DNA from: Celerinatantimonas diazotrophica | GTDB taxonomy: Bacteria > Pseudomonadota > Gammaproteobacteria > Enterobacterales > Celerinatantimonadaceae | Length of the DNA: 64,000 nt | NCBI RefSeq assembly: GCF_004339545.1 | Contig: NZ_SMGD01000011.1 | Span: forward strand, 310,001-374,000 | Direction: 5' to 3' | Shown here: one piece after another, positions 1 to 10,459 of the stretch | Position numbering within the stretch: position 1 is the stretch's first letter | Layout of the letters: each line of letters starts with the position of its first letter | The notes under the pieces: generated by a model | Database searches by the model: none | The model's input: only the letters and a program-made list of their open reading frames with translations | Told to the model about the DNA's origin: nothing | Program-made: the position numbers and the translations under genes

Positions 1-377
1 AAGAAGGAGCAAAACGCTTATCTTCATTCTTCTCCAAACAACTTCTCTGGTTACTCATGGTCGGTGTTGGTATTGCTTATACGGACCTAGGAGCGGTAGT
101 CAGTGCCATTACCTTCACGAATGTCATTCTAGCTGCACTTATCGTACTAGGTGCTATTGTCGGTGCATCTCTAGCAGGCTGGACGATGGGCTTCTATCCC
201 GTGGAATCTTCAATTAGCGCGGGTTTGTGCATGGCGAACCGTGGAGGTTCAGGTGACTTAGAGGTACTGGCCGCTTCGAACCGTATGAACCTTTTATCTT
301 ACGCTCAAATGTCCTCTCGTCTGGGTGGCGGTATCGTACTGGTCATTGCAAGTGTGGTATTTGGGATGATGATGTAA
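1..377 (+). CDS. citS: 2-hydroxycarboxylate transporter, CitS type (C-terminal part)
   Basis: Partial gene: the open frame runs in from the left edge (first full codon at base 3), so only about 124 C-terminal residues are seen. Two hydrophobic stretches flank a segment reading NRGGSGDLEVLAASNRM, followed by a conserved amphipathic tail. This matches the second GGXG-type re-entrant loop of the 2-hydroxycarboxylate transporter family (CitS, MleP, CimH), Na+- or H+-coupled importers of citrate or malate in the inner membrane. It lies directly upstream of oadGAB and citAB on the same strand, so Na+-citrate symport feeding oxaloacetate decarboxylase is the likely role. Substrate cannot be fixed from this fragment; a malate transporter is the alternative. 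Confidence 0.85.
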   Translation, partial: EGAKRLSSFFSKQLLWLLMVGVGIAYTDLGAVVSAITFTNVILAALIVLGAIVGASLAGWTMGFYPVESSISAGLCMANRGGSGDLEVLAASNRMNLLSYAQMSSRLGGGIVLVIASVVFGMMM

Positions 378-387
378 CCACTCCTCT

Positions 388-408
388 GGCGCGCGATGCG
401 CGCCTTTT
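388..408 (+). terminator. Hairpin between citS and oadG
   Basis: Perfect 7-bp GC stem GGCGCGC (388-394) / GCGCGCC (398-404), 3-nt loop, followed by TTTTCT. It looks like an intrinsic terminator, but the next gene begins only about 25 bp later on the same strand without an obvious promoter. It may therefore act as a partial attenuator that sets the citS to oadGAB ratio. Confidence 0.6.
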
Positions 409-432
409 CTCTCGCTGTCGGAAAAAATAGCT

Positions 433-693
433 ATGCAAGAAACATCGTTACTTATGCAGGGTATTAACCTGCTCACTCTCGGAATGGGATTTGTCTTCAT
501 CTTCCTTATCTTTTTGGTCTTTGCAACCACTGCAATGTCGAAGCTTATTATACGATATGCCCCCTCTTCAGAGCCCAAAGCAAAAACAAAAATTCAGTCT
601 GCACCTGTATCTAATCCTATACCCAGCGACCAATTAATTGCCGTATTGGCTAGCGCGGTACATCACCACCGAGCGCAAAGACAAGCTAATTAA
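433..693 (+). CDS. oadG: Oxaloacetate decarboxylase gamma subunit
   Basis: 86-residue protein with one N-terminal transmembrane helix (residues about 8-33, GINLLTLGMGFVFIFLIFLV), a short linker, and a C-terminal tail rich in His and Arg (HHHRAQRQAN). This is the normal size and build of OadG, which holds the Na+-pumping oxaloacetate decarboxylase complex together and binds Zn2+ through its C-terminal tail. It precedes oadA by 35 bp in the order oadG-oadA-oadB known for this enzyme. Confidence 0.92.
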   Translation: MQETSLLMQGINLLTLGMGFVFIFLIFLVFATTAMSKLIIRYAPSSEPKAKTKIQSAPVSNPIPSDQLIAVLASAVHHHRAQRQAN

Positions 694-728
694 AATAATA
701 CAAAAATATCACAAAGGAGAATTTTTAG

Positions 729-2528
729 ATGACTCAGGCAACCAAGCATATTGGTATCACTGACGTCGTATTACGCGATGCTCACCAATCTCTATTTGCA
801 ACTCGTCTTCGCATAGAAGATATGCTTCCTATAGCTCAGCAACTCGATGATATCGGCTACTGGTCACTCGAATGTTGGGGCGGTGCAACCTTTGACAGTT
901 GTATTCGCTTCCTGGGCGAAGATCCATGGGAACGCCTCCGAGCATTGAAAAAAGCCTTGCCTAAAACACCACTACAAATGCTACTGCGTGGTCAAAACCT
1001 ACTGGGTTACCGACACTATGCTGATGATGTAGTTGATACATTTGTTGAGCGTGCGGTGAAAAATGGGATGGATGTCTTTCGCATATTCGATGCGATGAAT
1101 GACCCACGCAACATGCAACAAGCGATTCGAGCTGTAAAAAAACAAGGGGCTCATGCACAAGGCACATTGAGCTACACCACCAGCCCTGCGCACGATTTAC
1201 AGACATGGGTCAACGTGGCGCAAGAGTTGGCTAAAGAGGGCGTTGATTCTATTGCAATTAAAGATATGTCGGGGATTTTAACACCTTATAAAGCAGCAGA
1301 ATTAGTCTCCACATTGAAAAAACAAGTCGATGTTGAACTGCACCTACACTGTCACTCGACCACCGGCATGGCAGACATGACGTTACTTAAAGCGATAGAA
1401 GCTGGCGTTGACCGCATTGATACCGCGATATCAAGCATGAGTGGTACTTATGGCCACCCAGCAACCGAATCTTTAGTCGCAGCATTACAGAACTCTGGCT
1501 ACGACACGGGATTAGATCTTCATCAACTGGAAAAAATCGCAGCTTACTTCCGAGAAGTACGCAAGAAATATCATCAATTTGAAGGCCAGATGAAAGGTTC
1601 TGACTCTCGCATTTTGATTGCGCAGGTTCCGGGCGGCATGCTCACCAATATGGAAGGTCAGTTAAAACAGCAAAATGCACTAGATAAACTGGATCAAGTA
1701 TTAGAAGAGATCCCTCGCGTTCGTGAAGATCTAGGCTTTATTCCCTTGGTCACTCCAACCTCACAAATTGTTGGAACGCAATCAGTTATTAACGTGTTAA
1801 TGGGTGAACGTTACAAAACCATCACCAAAGAAACAGCCGGCGTTTTAAAAGGCGAATATGGCCGAACTCCGGCACCTGTTAACACCGCTCTACAAGAACG
1901 TGTTCTTAATGGTAAGGAAGCCATCACTTGTCGTCCTGCCGATAAACTCGCACCGGAAATGGTTGAGTTACAGCAAAGTGTTGCCCAACAAGCCAAAGAA
2001 AAAGGCATTCAACTGAGCGAAAACACCATTGATGACGTATTAATGGTCGCTCTATTTGATCAGGTTGCATGGAAATTCCTCGCTAATCGTCACAACCCAG
2101 ATGCATTTGAACCTACACCTCAAGCCAAAAATAAGGATGAAAAACCCGTGGCGAACGCTAAAGCTCCAACTGACAACGATGTTTATACCATTACGGTTAA
2201 CAACCAAAGCTACGTGGTAAAAGTCACCGAAGGGGGTGATATTAGCCAAGTGTCAACGGCATCGCTCCCGGCAGCGGCTCCAACGCCAACGCCTGCAACA
2301 TTAACGGCTGACCCAGGTGAAGCCATGAATGCGCCTCTTGCTGGTAACATCTGGAAAATTAACGCCAAACCAGGTGAAAAAGTCACTGAAGGTGATGTGC
2401 TGTTAATTCTTGAAGCGATGAAAATGGAAACCGAAATCCGCGCTCCTCACACCGGCACCATAAGTAGTATTGACGTGAACGAAGGCGACTCAGTTCAAGT
2501 CGGGGATTCTCTGCTGGTTTTAGCATAA
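729..2528 (+). CDS. oadA: Oxaloacetate decarboxylase alpha subunit (biotin carboxyltransferase)
   Basis: 599 residues. The N-terminal carboxyltransferase TIM barrel shows the [11 protein letters not shown] start (metal ligand Asp17), the IAIKDMSG loop with the catalytic Lys, and the [10 protein letters not shown] metal-binding His pair. A middle PYC_OADA-type conserved region follows, then an Ala/Pro/Thr-rich linker (about residues 460-525), then a C-terminal biotinyl domain with EAMKMETE (biotin-Lys near residue 565). It transfers CO2 from oxaloacetate to biotin, giving pyruvate. The start is well set by AAAGGAG about 8 bases upstream. Membership in the decarboxylase rather than a pyruvate carboxylase is shown by flanking oadG and oadB. 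Confidence 0.96.
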   Translation: MTQATKHIGITDVVLRDAHQSLFATRLRIEDMLPIAQQLDDIGYWSLECWGGATFDSCIRFLGEDPWERLRALKKALPKTPLQMLLRGQNLLGYRHYADDVVDTFVERAVKNGMDVFRIFDAMNDPRNMQQAIRAVKKQGAHAQGTLSYTTSPAHDLQTWVNVAQELAKEGVDSIAIKDMSGILTPYKAAELVSTLKKQVDVELHLHCHSTTGMADMTLLKAIEAGVDRIDTAISSMSGTYGHPATESLVAALQNSGYDTGLDLHQLEKIAAYFREVRKKYHQFEGQMKGSDSRILIAQVPGGMLTNMEGQLKQQNALDKLDQVLEEIPRVREDLGFIPLVTPTSQIVGTQSVINVLMGERYKTITKETAGVLKGEYGRTPAPVNTALQERVLNGKEAITCRPADKLAPEMVELQQSVAQQAKEKGIQLSENTIDDVLMVALFDQVAWKFLANRHNPDAFEPTPQAKNKDEKPVANAKAPTDNDVYTITVNNQSYVVKVTEGGDISQVSTASLPAAAPTPTPATLTADPGEAMNAPLAGNIWKINAKPGEKVTEGDVLLILEAMKMETEIRAPHTGTISSIDVNEGDSVQVGDSLLVLA

Positions 2529-2551
2529 TTTAAGGTAAGGTAGTTACCACT

Positions 2552-3859
2552 ATGATGGATAATATCATCGCAATGGTGAATGACTTTGGCTTCTTCCACC
2601 TGAATTGGGGACAAGCCATCATGATAGTGATCGGGCTTTTGTTGCTCTATCTTGCTATTGTGAAAAAATTCGAACCATTACTGCTCGTTCCAATTGGTTT
2701 TGGCGGCATTTTATCGAATCTGCCGGATGCAGGACTTGCTATGTCGGCCGTAGAAAATGCGCTGCATGCAGCCAAACCCGATGTCCTTGCCACATTTGCA
2801 CAGGTACTCCATGTGGGGAGCGCGACTAGCGTCGCTGCACTCAAAGCTGCGATTCATTCAGCAACCCCTGCTCAGCTAGCTAATTTACATCTGTTGGCAG
2901 AGCAATTCTCTTACACAAACGGAATGTTATATCAGTTCTATAGTGTGATCATTGCATCTGGTGCAGGCCCATTAGTGATCTTTATGGGAGTCGGTGCCAT
3001 GACTGACTTTGGCCCGTTATTGGCAAACCCCAAAACCTTACTGCTAGGAGCTGCGGCCCAATTCGGTATCTTTACCACTATTCTTGGGGCATTAGGTTTA
3101 AGCTCGTTAGGAGTGATGCACTTCAGTGTTCCTCAAGCGGCGGCTATCGGTATCATTGGTGGCGCTGACGGCCCAACAGCAATTTACGTATCCAGCTTGC
3201 TCTCCCCTGAACTACTCGGAGCGATTGCAGTTGCTGCATATTCATATATGGCGTTGGTCCCGATGATCCAACCCCCCATCATGCGCGCATTAACCACTAA
3301 CGCCGAGCGTCAAATTCAAATGCGTCAGTTACGTCAAGTCCATAAATTGGAAAAAATCCTTTTTCCATTGATGTTATTGATTTTAATCGCGATGTTACTG
3401 CCTTCGGCAACACCATTACTAGGCATGTTCTGTTTCGGTAATTTGATGCGTGAATGTGGCGTAGTCGAGCGTTTATCAGATACTGCACAGAATGCATTGA
3501 TCAATATCGTAACTATCTTCTTAGGCCTATCTGTCGGTTCTAAATTGATGGCCGATAAATTCTTGCAACCGCAAACCATCGGTATTTTGTGTTTAGGGAT
3601 CATCGCTTTTTGTGTGGGTACTGCAGCTGGTGTCTTAATGGCCAAGTTGCTAAACCGCTTTAGTAAAGATCCGATCAACCCATTGATTGGCTCTGCCGGC
3701 GTTTCTGCTGTCCCGATGGCCGCTCGCGTATCCAACAAAATTGGTCTTGAAGCAAACCCTCAAAACTTCTTATTGATGCATGCAATGGGCCCTAACGTAG
3801 CTGGTGTAATCGGCTCTGCTGTTGCTGCCGGGGTTATGATCAAATACGTATTAGGTTGA
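2552..3859 (+). CDS. oadB: Oxaloacetate decarboxylase beta subunit (Na+ pump)
   Basis: 435-residue polytopic inner-membrane protein with about nine or more hydrophobic segments. Motifs of the carboxybiotin decarboxylase beta family are visible: [17 protein letters not shown] (holding the essential Asp that couples decarboxylation to Na+ export) and, near the end, [19 protein letters not shown] and [19 protein letters not shown]. It decarboxylates carboxybiotin on OadA and exports Na+. It follows oadA by 23 bp and is last in the structural operon: a terminator-like hairpin comes next. Confidence 0.95.
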   Translation: MMDNIIAMVNDFGFFHLNWGQAIMIVIGLLLLYLAIVKKFEPLLLVPIGFGGILSNLPDAGLAMSAVENALHAAKPDVLATFAQVLHVGSATSVAALKAAIHSATPAQLANLHLLAEQFSYTNGMLYQFYSVIIASGAGPLVIFMGVGAMTDFGPLLANPKTLLLGAAAQFGIFTTILGALGLSSLGVMHFSVPQAAAIGIIGGADGPTAIYVSSLLSPELLGAIAVAAYSYMALVPMIQPPIMRALTTNAERQIQMRQLRQVHKLEKILFPLMLLILIAMLLPSATPLLGMFCFGNLMRECGVVERLSDTAQNALINIVTIFLGLSVGSKLMADKFLQPQTIGILCLGIIAFCVGTAAGVLMAKLLNRFSKDPINPLIGSAGVSAVPMAARVSNKIGLEANPQNFLLMHAMGPNVAGVIGSAVAAGVMIKYVLG

Positions 3860-3891
3860 TCTACACCATATTTTTTTGAAAATTTTAATAT

Positions 3892-3926
3892 ATTTGACTG
3901 GGGTATAGACTCCAGTCAAATTTTAT
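3892..3926 (+). terminator. Intrinsic terminator after oadB
   Basis: 10-bp perfect stem ATTTGACTGG (3892-3901) / CCAGTCAAAT (3912-3921) followed by TTTTAT. It separates oadGAB from citA, which starts at 3954, so citAB probably has its own or only read-through transcription. Confidence 0.7.
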
Positions 3927-3953
3927 ATTTTATAACCACCGCATACTCTCGTC

Positions 3954-5606
3954 ATGGCGATCAAACTTTTATCTTCTTTACAGACATATATCTTTCAGAA
4001 GCTTTCTTTCCAGCGAAGGGTATTTTTTTTACTTCTTGCGGTTGTTGCAGCTCAGCTATTGTTGGTAGCGATATTCTTCCACCATTCATTGAGTAGCAGC
4101 CTTGAGTATCAGATCAAAACCAAAGCACTGATTCAAGCGCAAGAGATTGCTAGTGACCCAGACTTCATTACATTACTTAAAGAGAAAAATATCCCTAAAA
4201 TTCAGAAAGATGTGGCCAGGCTCCAGAAAATAACTGATGCTGATTTTATTGTTGTTGGCAATCAAAAAGGGATTCGTCTCGCTCACCCTGAAAAATATAA
4301 AATTGGGTTACCAATGGTAGGCGGCGATAATATTAAAGCACTCAAATATGGTACCAGTTATACCACCATAAAGAAGGGTAGTTTAGGTCTTTCGATTCGT
4401 GGAAAAGCAGGCATTAAATTGCCAAACGGAAAGATCATTGGCGTAGTTTCGGTTGGATATTTACTGGATAGCGTAAGCTACTGGTTACTGTTCTATTCCT
4501 ACCCCGTCATCTTTGCTCTTATCGTACTGATGATCTTTTCTTCGCTTGGGGCATGGTTACTTACTCACCATATTAAGCAGCAAATGTTTGATATGGAACC
4601 AGAAGAAATTGCCATGAGCTTGCATCTGCAAAAATCAATCTTACAAAGTATTTATGAAGGAACCATCGCTGTGAGTCGACAAGGTGAGATTCTTTCGGTC
4701 AATACCAAGGCTCTCAATACATTGGGGATCCCCCACCCACCGGAATTTCTAATTGGTCAACCGATTGAAGAGTATGTCACACCTTGTGAGTTTTTCCTGG
4801 GTGCCAATGCCTTCGGTAAGTATGAATCAAAAACCGAAGAACTCATGCAAGATGAATTGATCACCTGTAATGGTGAAACATTAGTTGCCAACCGCGTTAA
4901 TATCGAAGATGGTGATGCACATATCGGTTGGGTCGTCAGTTTTAGAGAGCGCAATGATTTCAATGCGCTCACGTCGCAAATTTCACAGATCCGCCAACAC
5001 AATGAAAATTTAAGAGTGATGAGCCACGAGTTTGCGAATCGGCTTTCAGTGATTGGGGGATTAATTCAGATTGGTGCCTACGACCAAGCAATTAGCACCA
5101 TTCGTCAAGAAGCCCAGCAACAGCAAAAATTGGTCGACTTTATCGCCAAAACTTTTCAATCCAAGGTGATTGCGGGACTGTTACTTGGAAAATATACCCG
5201 GGCTAAAGAGCTCGGACTCAATTTAGAATTTGACCCAACCTGCCAGTTAGAGCAGGAACCGACGTGTATGACGTCAAATGAATTAGCCGCTATTTTAGGT
5301 AACTTATTGGATAATGCATTTGAAGCAACACTCAAAAACCCACGCAGTAATAAGGTGATTACTTTACTATTAACTTCTTCTGGGGAAGAACTTGTGATAG
5401 AAGTGGCTGACAATGGCACTGGTATTGCCCACGATATTTCTGAAACTCTTTTCTCCAAAGGCGTCTCCAGTAAAAATCAACCCGGTCACGGCATTGGATT
5501 GTATTTAGTCCACCAATACGTGACCCAAGCGGAAGGGACCATATTGCTCGATGAAGCAGAGCCTCAAGGAACAATATTTTCAATTTTTATACCCAATAAA
5601 AGCTGA
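3954..5606 (+). CDS. citA: CitA/DpiB-type sensor histidine kinase
   Basis: 550 residues in the CitA/DcuS architecture. A first transmembrane helix (about 22-45) is followed by a periplasmic PAS/Cache ligand domain with the typical RLAHPEKYKIG and GVVSVGYLLD segments. A second membrane helix (about 180-203), a cytoplasmic PAS domain (about 225-335), a SpoOB-like dimerisation helix with MSHEFANRLSVIGG (phospho-acceptor His near 357) and an ATPase domain (GNLLDNAFEAT, DNGTGI, GHGIGLYLVHQYV) complete it. The family binds citrate or C4-dicarboxylates in the periplasm and phosphorylates its partner, here the regulator 15 bp downstream. The expected target is the citS-oadGAB cluster; the exact ligand is inferred from context. 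Confidence 0.9.
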   Translation: MAIKLLSSLQTYIFQKLSFQRRVFFLLLAVVAAQLLLVAIFFHHSLSSSLEYQIKTKALIQAQEIASDPDFITLLKEKNIPKIQKDVARLQKITDADFIVVGNQKGIRLAHPEKYKIGLPMVGGDNIKALKYGTSYTTIKKGSLGLSIRGKAGIKLPNGKIIGVVSVGYLLDSVSYWLLFYSYPVIFALIVLMIFSSLGAWLLTHHIKQQMFDMEPEEIAMSLHLQKSILQSIYEGTIAVSRQGEILSVNTKALNTLGIPHPPEFLIGQPIEEYVTPCEFFLGANAFGKYESKTEELMQDELITCNGETLVANRVNIEDGDAHIGWVVSFRERNDFNALTSQISQIRQHNENLRVMSHEFANRLSVIGGLIQIGAYDQAISTIRQEAQQQQKLVDFIAKTFQSKVIAGLLLGKYTRAKELGLNLEFDPTCQLEQEPTCMTSNELAAILGNLLDNAFEATLKNPRSNKVITLLLTSSGEELVIEVADNGTGIAHDISETLFSKGVSSKNQPGHGIGLYLVHQYVTQAEGTILLDEAEPQGTIFSIFIPNKS

Positions 5607-5621
5607 ATATGAGAGCTGAAT

Positions 5622-6305
5622 ATGATGGAACAAATTGATGTACTGATCATTGAAGATGAGCCCAATATCGCTGAAATACATAACTTTTATCTACAGCGTA
5701 TGAATCGATTCAGGCCAGTTGGTGTCGCTAAGACCGTGGCTGATGCTCGTAACATGATTCGAATTCTTAAACCTAAGCTGATTTTGCTTGATAACTTTCT
5801 ACCCGATGGCAAAGGGATTGAATTATTAAAAGAGCTAACATCAGTTACCCACCCTGCGGATGTAATATTCATTACCGCAGCATCCGATATGGATACCGTA
5901 CGTGAAGCTGTGCGTTGTGGGGTATTTGATTACTTGCTTAAACCCATTGCTTATGACCGATTGGAAGACTCACTAGAGCGCTATTTGAAATATATCAGCT
6001 CACTCAAAGCTAATGATAATGTGAACCAGCGTCATGTAGATGAGCTCTTTAACTTTCAGGCTAAAACTCAGCACCTCGAAGCCCTGCCCAAAGGCATCGA
6101 TGAGTTAACGCTAGAAAAACTTAAAGAGATTTATTTTCAGCATGATCAAGCGTATACCGCAGAATCATTAGGCAAAGCCATCGGCATCAGTAAAACTACT
6201 GCTCGTCGCTACTTAGAGTATTGCGTGAACAGTGGTTTTCTTGAAGCGCAAATAGTGCATGGGAAAGTGGGACGCCCCGAGCGTGTATACCAGAAAAAAC
6301 GTTAA
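5622..6305 (+). CDS. citB: CitB/DpiA-type response regulator
   Basis: 227 residues. Receiver domain with the acidic pair near residue 11 (IIEDEPN), phospho-acceptor Asp57 (LLDNFLPDG), Thr in FITAAS and Lys in LLKPIAYDRL. A linker is followed by a C-terminal HTH (about 172-200, AESLGKAIGISKTTARRYLE) typical of the CitB/DctR group. Follows citA by 15 bp with a start that could be either of two adjacent ATGs. Activates citrate fermentation genes in the family; here the neighbouring citS-oadGAB. Confidence 0.9.
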   Translation: MMEQIDVLIIEDEPNIAEIHNFYLQRMNRFRPVGVAKTVADARNMIRILKPKLILLDNFLPDGKGIELLKELTSVTHPADVIFITAASDMDTVREAVRCGVFDYLLKPIAYDRLEDSLERYLKYISSLKANDNVNQRHVDELFNFQAKTQHLEALPKGIDELTLEKLKEIYFQHDQAYTAESLGKAIGISKTTARRYLEYCVNSGFLEAQIVHGKVGRPERVYQKKR

Positions 6306-6323
6306 ATATCGTTTTTTCTGGTA
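6288..6323 (+). terminator. Long hairpin overlapping the citB stop
   Basis: 14-bp perfect inverted repeat TACCAGAAAAAACG (6288-6301) / CGTTTTTTCTGGTA (6310-6323) with an 8-nt loop. The stop codon of citB (6303-6305) lies in the loop. The A/T tract is inside the stem, which suits a terminator working in either direction. Confidence 0.55.
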
Positions 6324-6454
6324 CGCAATGACCAATAACACTAGTTCTTTACCTGAAGTAACAGAGAGGGATTGCAGTTAAAATTGCTTAAATAATGGTA
6401 TTACCACCATGAGGCCGATTCTTCTATAAAATTGCTCAGAATAATTTTTGCGAT

Positions 6455-7291
6455 TTAATGTTGAATGTATTGCTTAGGCGTGATTCCCATCGCTTTTTTA
6501 AAATGGCGATGGAAATGGCTTTGATCGTGAAAACCACAATCCTGTGCGGTATCCGAAATGGAACGCCCCGCTTTAAGTAGCTTACGGGCATAACGCAGTC
6601 GGGTCTGGATTTGGTACGCATGGGGCGGATAACCAAACTGCTTTTGAAATGCTCGAACCAGGTGAAATGGACTGATGTTCGCCAATTTAGCCAGCTCTTC
6701 CAGCGACACATCGGCCTGCGGATAATCATCGAGAAACTCTTTCACCCGCATTAATTGTTGCTGAGATTTAGATGTTTCAACAAGCTTAGGCGGTGTTTTA
6801 CCATAACGCAGCATTAACTTCACTAAACTGGCGTACACGAGCGTTTCTCTTAGCATACGGTTTTCCGATTGCGCTAACGTATTAAAAACCAAACGAAATT
6901 GATTGGCCAGTTCCGGATCATACACCACAGCATTAGGGAAATAAGGCGCTCCATAACTGGCATTGCCTAATTCTTGGTTAATAGCCTGAAACTGTTCGGG
7001 TAATGGGTACATCGCTTTATAAGCCCAGCCACCTTCTACCGCTGAATGACCAGTATGCATCTCATCGGCATTCACCAGAATAATTGCGTCTTGTGGGGCA
7101 ACATGATTACTTCCCGTTCGGTAGAAACACTGAGCACCGCGTTCAATGACACCGATCGTATAACCTTCATGACTGTGGCGAGAAAAGTTCTGCCGCTCAT
7201 ACTGGGCATCCAGCAGTTCTATGCCGCCAAGTTCATCTGCTACCTGAAACCTCGCTCTTTCTTTTGATTTTAAGGCACTTTGTTGGTCCAT
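6455..7291 (-). CDS. AraC-family transcriptional regulator with cupin sensor
   Basis: 278 residues. The N-terminal cupin-like arm (about 20-120, with SRHSHEGYTIGVIERG and NADEMHTG) resembles the AraC_binding sensor domain. The C-terminal double HTH (about 180-278) reads LEELAKLANISPFHLVRAFQ and DTAQDCGFHDQSHFHRHFKK, ending GITPKQYI. Such proteins sense a small molecule and often control a nearby transporter. No partner gene is adjacent: citB ends convergently 150 bp away and the upstream side is gene-poor. Target unknown. Confidence 0.85.
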   Translation of the reverse strand: MDQQSALKSKERARFQVADELGGIELLDAQYERQNFSRHSHEGYTIGVIERGAQCFYRTGSNHVAPQDAIILVNADEMHTGHSAVEGGWAYKAMYPLPEQFQAINQELGNASYGAPYFPNAVVYDPELANQFRLVFNTLAQSENRMLRETLVYASLVKLMLRYGKTPPKLVETSKSQQQLMRVKEFLDDYPQADVSLEELAKLANISPFHLVRAFQKQFGYPPHAYQIQTRLRYARKLLKAGRSISDTAQDCGFHDQSHFHRHFKKAMGITPKQYIQH

Positions 7292-8012
7292 AATCCACTC
7301 TTAGCACAATGAATTTTCAATTTACTGCAAACTGTCCTTGGTGTTTTGTACAAAATTGCTCATCCCTGAATTTAACTTCAAAGTGTGACACGCTCAACTA
7401 TCAAACACCTGTTGCCATTTCTTTGAAAATAACAGCTGGCGGCTTGAACGTTAAACACTTTTTGGACAGTGATTCATCCTTGATTGAGCAAAATGAGTGT
7501 TACCAATCGTGACTGCTCTCTCCAGCCCGTCGTTTTTCAGAGATTGTATCAACAGGCCATTTGCGTTGTGATTGCTGCCTCGTTCCCAAAAGCAATATAC
7601 TTGAGGCAAGAGTGGCGGCTAGTTCGGTTTCTTTTCAACTTACGATATATCGGTGACACTTCCCTTTTAGCCATTTCAGAGACTGCAATTGCCAATTTCC
7701 AAAGGCTGAAATCGGGTTTATCCCCTACCGTTTTATCCAATAGGATTTATGACTTCGTTCAACCAACATGCTCAACACGTTGCTCTGTTATTTTCCAAGA
7801 ACTCAGTATTCTCCAGCCTTTATCAGGTATCTACGGGACTAAGGTACTCTTCAATCGATATGCTATAAAAATTGTTGAATCAACTTAATAACCGACAAAA
7901 TAAAAACAGAGTCTCTTAATGGCCTGATCCACAATTAAGTATTTCTTTGCAGAATACTGACCCACAAGTTTACCCACGTTTGACCTTGCTACAAAAGGTC
8001 TAAAGATTCTGT
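7292..8012. other. Gene-poor stretch
   Basis: About 720 bp. Open frames of 60-134 codons exist on both strands (the longest 7484-7888, +), but none shows a ribosome binding site, motif or codon pattern I can support. It may be relic sequence; the following HxlR pseudogene points to decay in this area. Confidence 0.4.
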
Positions 8013-8342
8013 CTAAATAGAACCACTACGCAGCGGCGAAACTAACTCATTGCGATACTGCATCATCCAGTGAGCGAGTGAATCCAACGTTGGTTTTAAC
8101 GTTATGCCTAAATCGGTTATGCGGTATTCAACTCGCGGTGGCATCTCTGGGTAGACAGTTCGACTGACAAGACCAATCTTTTCAAATGCACGTAATTGTT
8201 TTGTAAGTTCCTTCTGAGTAATTGCGCCTATCGCTCTTTGTAGCTAGCCAAAACGGATCACATCATTCGTGACAATCAATCGGTATAAAATCGGGATTGC
8301 CCATTTACCTGAAGCAATATTTATAAATAGGTTCAGAACTGC
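8013..8342 (-). pseudogene. HxlR-family regulator, broken
   Basis: Reading the minus strand gives a continuous HxlR-type winged-helix sequence: SGKWAIPILYRL, then NDVIRFG, an in-frame TAG (8244-8246) and LQRAIGAITQKELTKQLRAF, then EKIGLVSRTVYPEMPPRVEY and RITDLG, ending at TAG 8013-8015. The GKW, RFxEL, ISQKxLTxQL, VPPRVEY and LTxxG signatures of the family are all in register. The TAG stands where the family has Glu/Gln in RFxELQ, and a TGA at 8343-8345 closes the frame before the usual N-terminal Cys region. One nonsense mutation plus loss of the N-terminus means it is very likely non-functional. Confidence 0.8.
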
Positions 8343-8479
8343 TCATAGATGGCGGAATCAGAACCCTATAAACCTGTACTATTTTGCAACAATAGCCAAT
8401 AGAAATGAGTATGATGTAACATGCTAAAAAATATCAAGAATGACAATATATGGCAGTGAGGGAGAACAGCCTGACTTTA

Positions 8480-9424
8480 TCACTGACTAGCGCTCAGGGT
8501 TTTACAATCGACGGAAATAACACAATTTTTACCTTGTTTTTTAGCTTGATATAAAAAATGGTCGGCAAGATCTATCGCTTGATTCAAATTATCATAATCA
8601 CAAGGTTTTAATTCAACCAGTCCAATACTCACACTTAACTCGGGAATGTCATCCACTTGCTCACTATCAATAACCGCGGAGCTTAATCGTTGCCTTATCT
8701 GTTCAACAAGCAAACGGGTTTCAGAAAATGGCCGGGTTGTATATAGAATGAATTCTTCACCGCCGTATCGCGCAAAAACGATTTCATTACTCGCAGGCAG
8801 GATCGATTTAATAACCACCCCAATATGGCGTAAACAGTCATCCCCAAATATATGACCATAATTATCATTAATCGACTTAAAATCATCCACATCTAACATG
8901 GCAATACAAAATTTTTTCGAAAGATGGCAAATCTGATCCCAAACTGAATTAGCATGCCGGTCAAAAGCAGCTCGGGTAAGCGCCCCTGTCAAAAAGTCGG
9001 TATTCGCCAGCCGTTTAACTTCGTCTTCGGCAAGCTTACGCCGAGTGATATTGTGGTGAGAAATCACTAAATAACATCGTTTAGCAAAATACATACGTTT
9101 TAATGAAACAATAAACCATAGTTTCTCTTCTGGGCTATGACATGGATATTCACATTCAAAATACTCCACCTTCCCCGCTAGCATTTGCTCTATACCTTCA
9201 ATAATCCGTTTTGAAACAAGATCCTCTTGAGGGGCGTCATGACAAGCGTCTAAATAATTTACCCCTATCCAGTGTGAGCGCTCTAGTACGAGTTCATTAT
9301 CACACCCAAACTGTATCCATGATGCATTGACGTACACAATATCCCCTGACGCATTGATAATACAAATGTTATCAGATAACGTGTCAAAAGCTGCATTTAA
9401 GAAGTCGTAGTCAACAATATCCAT
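8480..9424 (-). CDS. Diguanylate cyclase with N-terminal PAS domain
   Basis: 314 residues, no membrane segment. A PAS domain (about 8-130; NICIINASGDIVYVNASW at its start) is followed by a GGDEF domain (about 145-305). The active-site signature is intact as FARYGGEEFILYTT, with the upstream metal/GTP region MLDVDDFKSINDNYGHIFGD. It should make cyclic-di-GMP from two GTP under control of whatever the PAS domain senses. I see no RxxD inhibitory site in the usual place just before GGEEF, so product inhibition may be absent. Monocistronic; its relation to the adhesin operon at 19-34 kb is only a guess. Confidence 0.92.
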   Translation of the reverse strand: MDIVDYDFLNAAFDTLSDNICIINASGDIVYVNASWIQFGCDNELVLERSHWIGVNYLDACHDAPQEDLVSKRIIEGIEQMLAGKVEYFECEYPCHSPEEKLWFIVSLKRMYFAKRCYLVISHHNITRRKLAEDEVKRLANTDFLTGALTRAAFDRHANSVWDQICHLSKKFCIAMLDVDDFKSINDNYGHIFGDDCLRHIGVVIKSILPASNEIVFARYGGEEFILYTTRPFSETRLLVEQIRQRLSSAVIDSEQVDDIPELSVSIGLVELKPCDYDNLNQAIDLADHFLYQAKKQGKNCVISVDCKTLSASQ

Positions 9425-10459
9425 AAAACATATAAACCAAAATTGATGTAAATAATGATCACTATTATTTTATTTGTGATCAGGTTTTATTAAACATTTA
9501 GATTAATTAACGGGTTATTTTATACGGTCTAATTGCCAACTTACGCAACTCAGTATTCACCGTTTGCTTAGCTCTAATAAAGTTGTAATGATACCATCAA
9601 GCTGATATTGCTAAAACTAAATAGCTACAATACATAAGATATGTTTAATTTAGGTGCATTTTATGGGTTAATTCCAATTTAATCTATATAATATTAGTCA
9701 TTTCGATTACTGATTGTACCTTGACCTACTCGATCATTGGATCAGACAAGCTGCACCCGCACTTGTCTGGCTACCGTTTTAGATCTCAGGTAAAGCATTC
9801 CGAATAGACATCTAGACTGATATAAAAGAAATAATATAACAACTTGTCACTATGGAGTCTCGTCCAAATCCCGAACAAAATATTTTTCTCATTATACCCT
9901 TATAAAACAAATAGATAAAAGATTGATAAACGCTATAACTTATTTCTGTAAAGCGTATAAAATAAGTGCTATAGCCACACAAAATAAAGAAATTTTAAGT
10001 GATAATACGCTTAGCAACAGGCCTCGTGTAATGTATTTGCTTAAAGCACATAGCAATCTTATGGCAACGTTGCTCTGATTTGAGATAATAAGACTATCAC
10101 CATTCAATCTTAAAAATAAACTATATAAATGACACTGCTATCAACATATAAGCTTTAAACCCACAGACATAGTAAGTACATATACAATACAGATCAGTAC
10201 TCCTCTTGGCAAAGTAACTCACTAAAACGTTATTTTTATACTCTCTAACGTGATTAATTCTATTACTGTCATGAATCTTCGATGGTTATGATGCATCAGC
10301 TTATATATTAGGAATCAATATGTTAAAAGTATGACTAAGAATATTATTCTTATCTGTAAAATAGTAGAAATCAAAATATAATACTAATTATTTTAAAAAC
10401 ACCAAATAAGTAGCTTCCCAATCAATTAATGAATAAATTAATCACTAACATAACGATAA
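9425..10459. other. AT-rich intergenic region
   Basis: About 1 kb of strongly A+T-rich sequence between the diguanylate cyclase start and the xylR relic. No open frame of note, no tRNA-like or repeat structure recognised. It contains the cyclase promoter region and otherwise nothing I can support. Confidence 0.5.

Noticed and set aside
7484-7888. 134-codon + strand frame
   Set aside because: No family motif, poor start context, mixed composition; lies in a decayed region with other broken genes.
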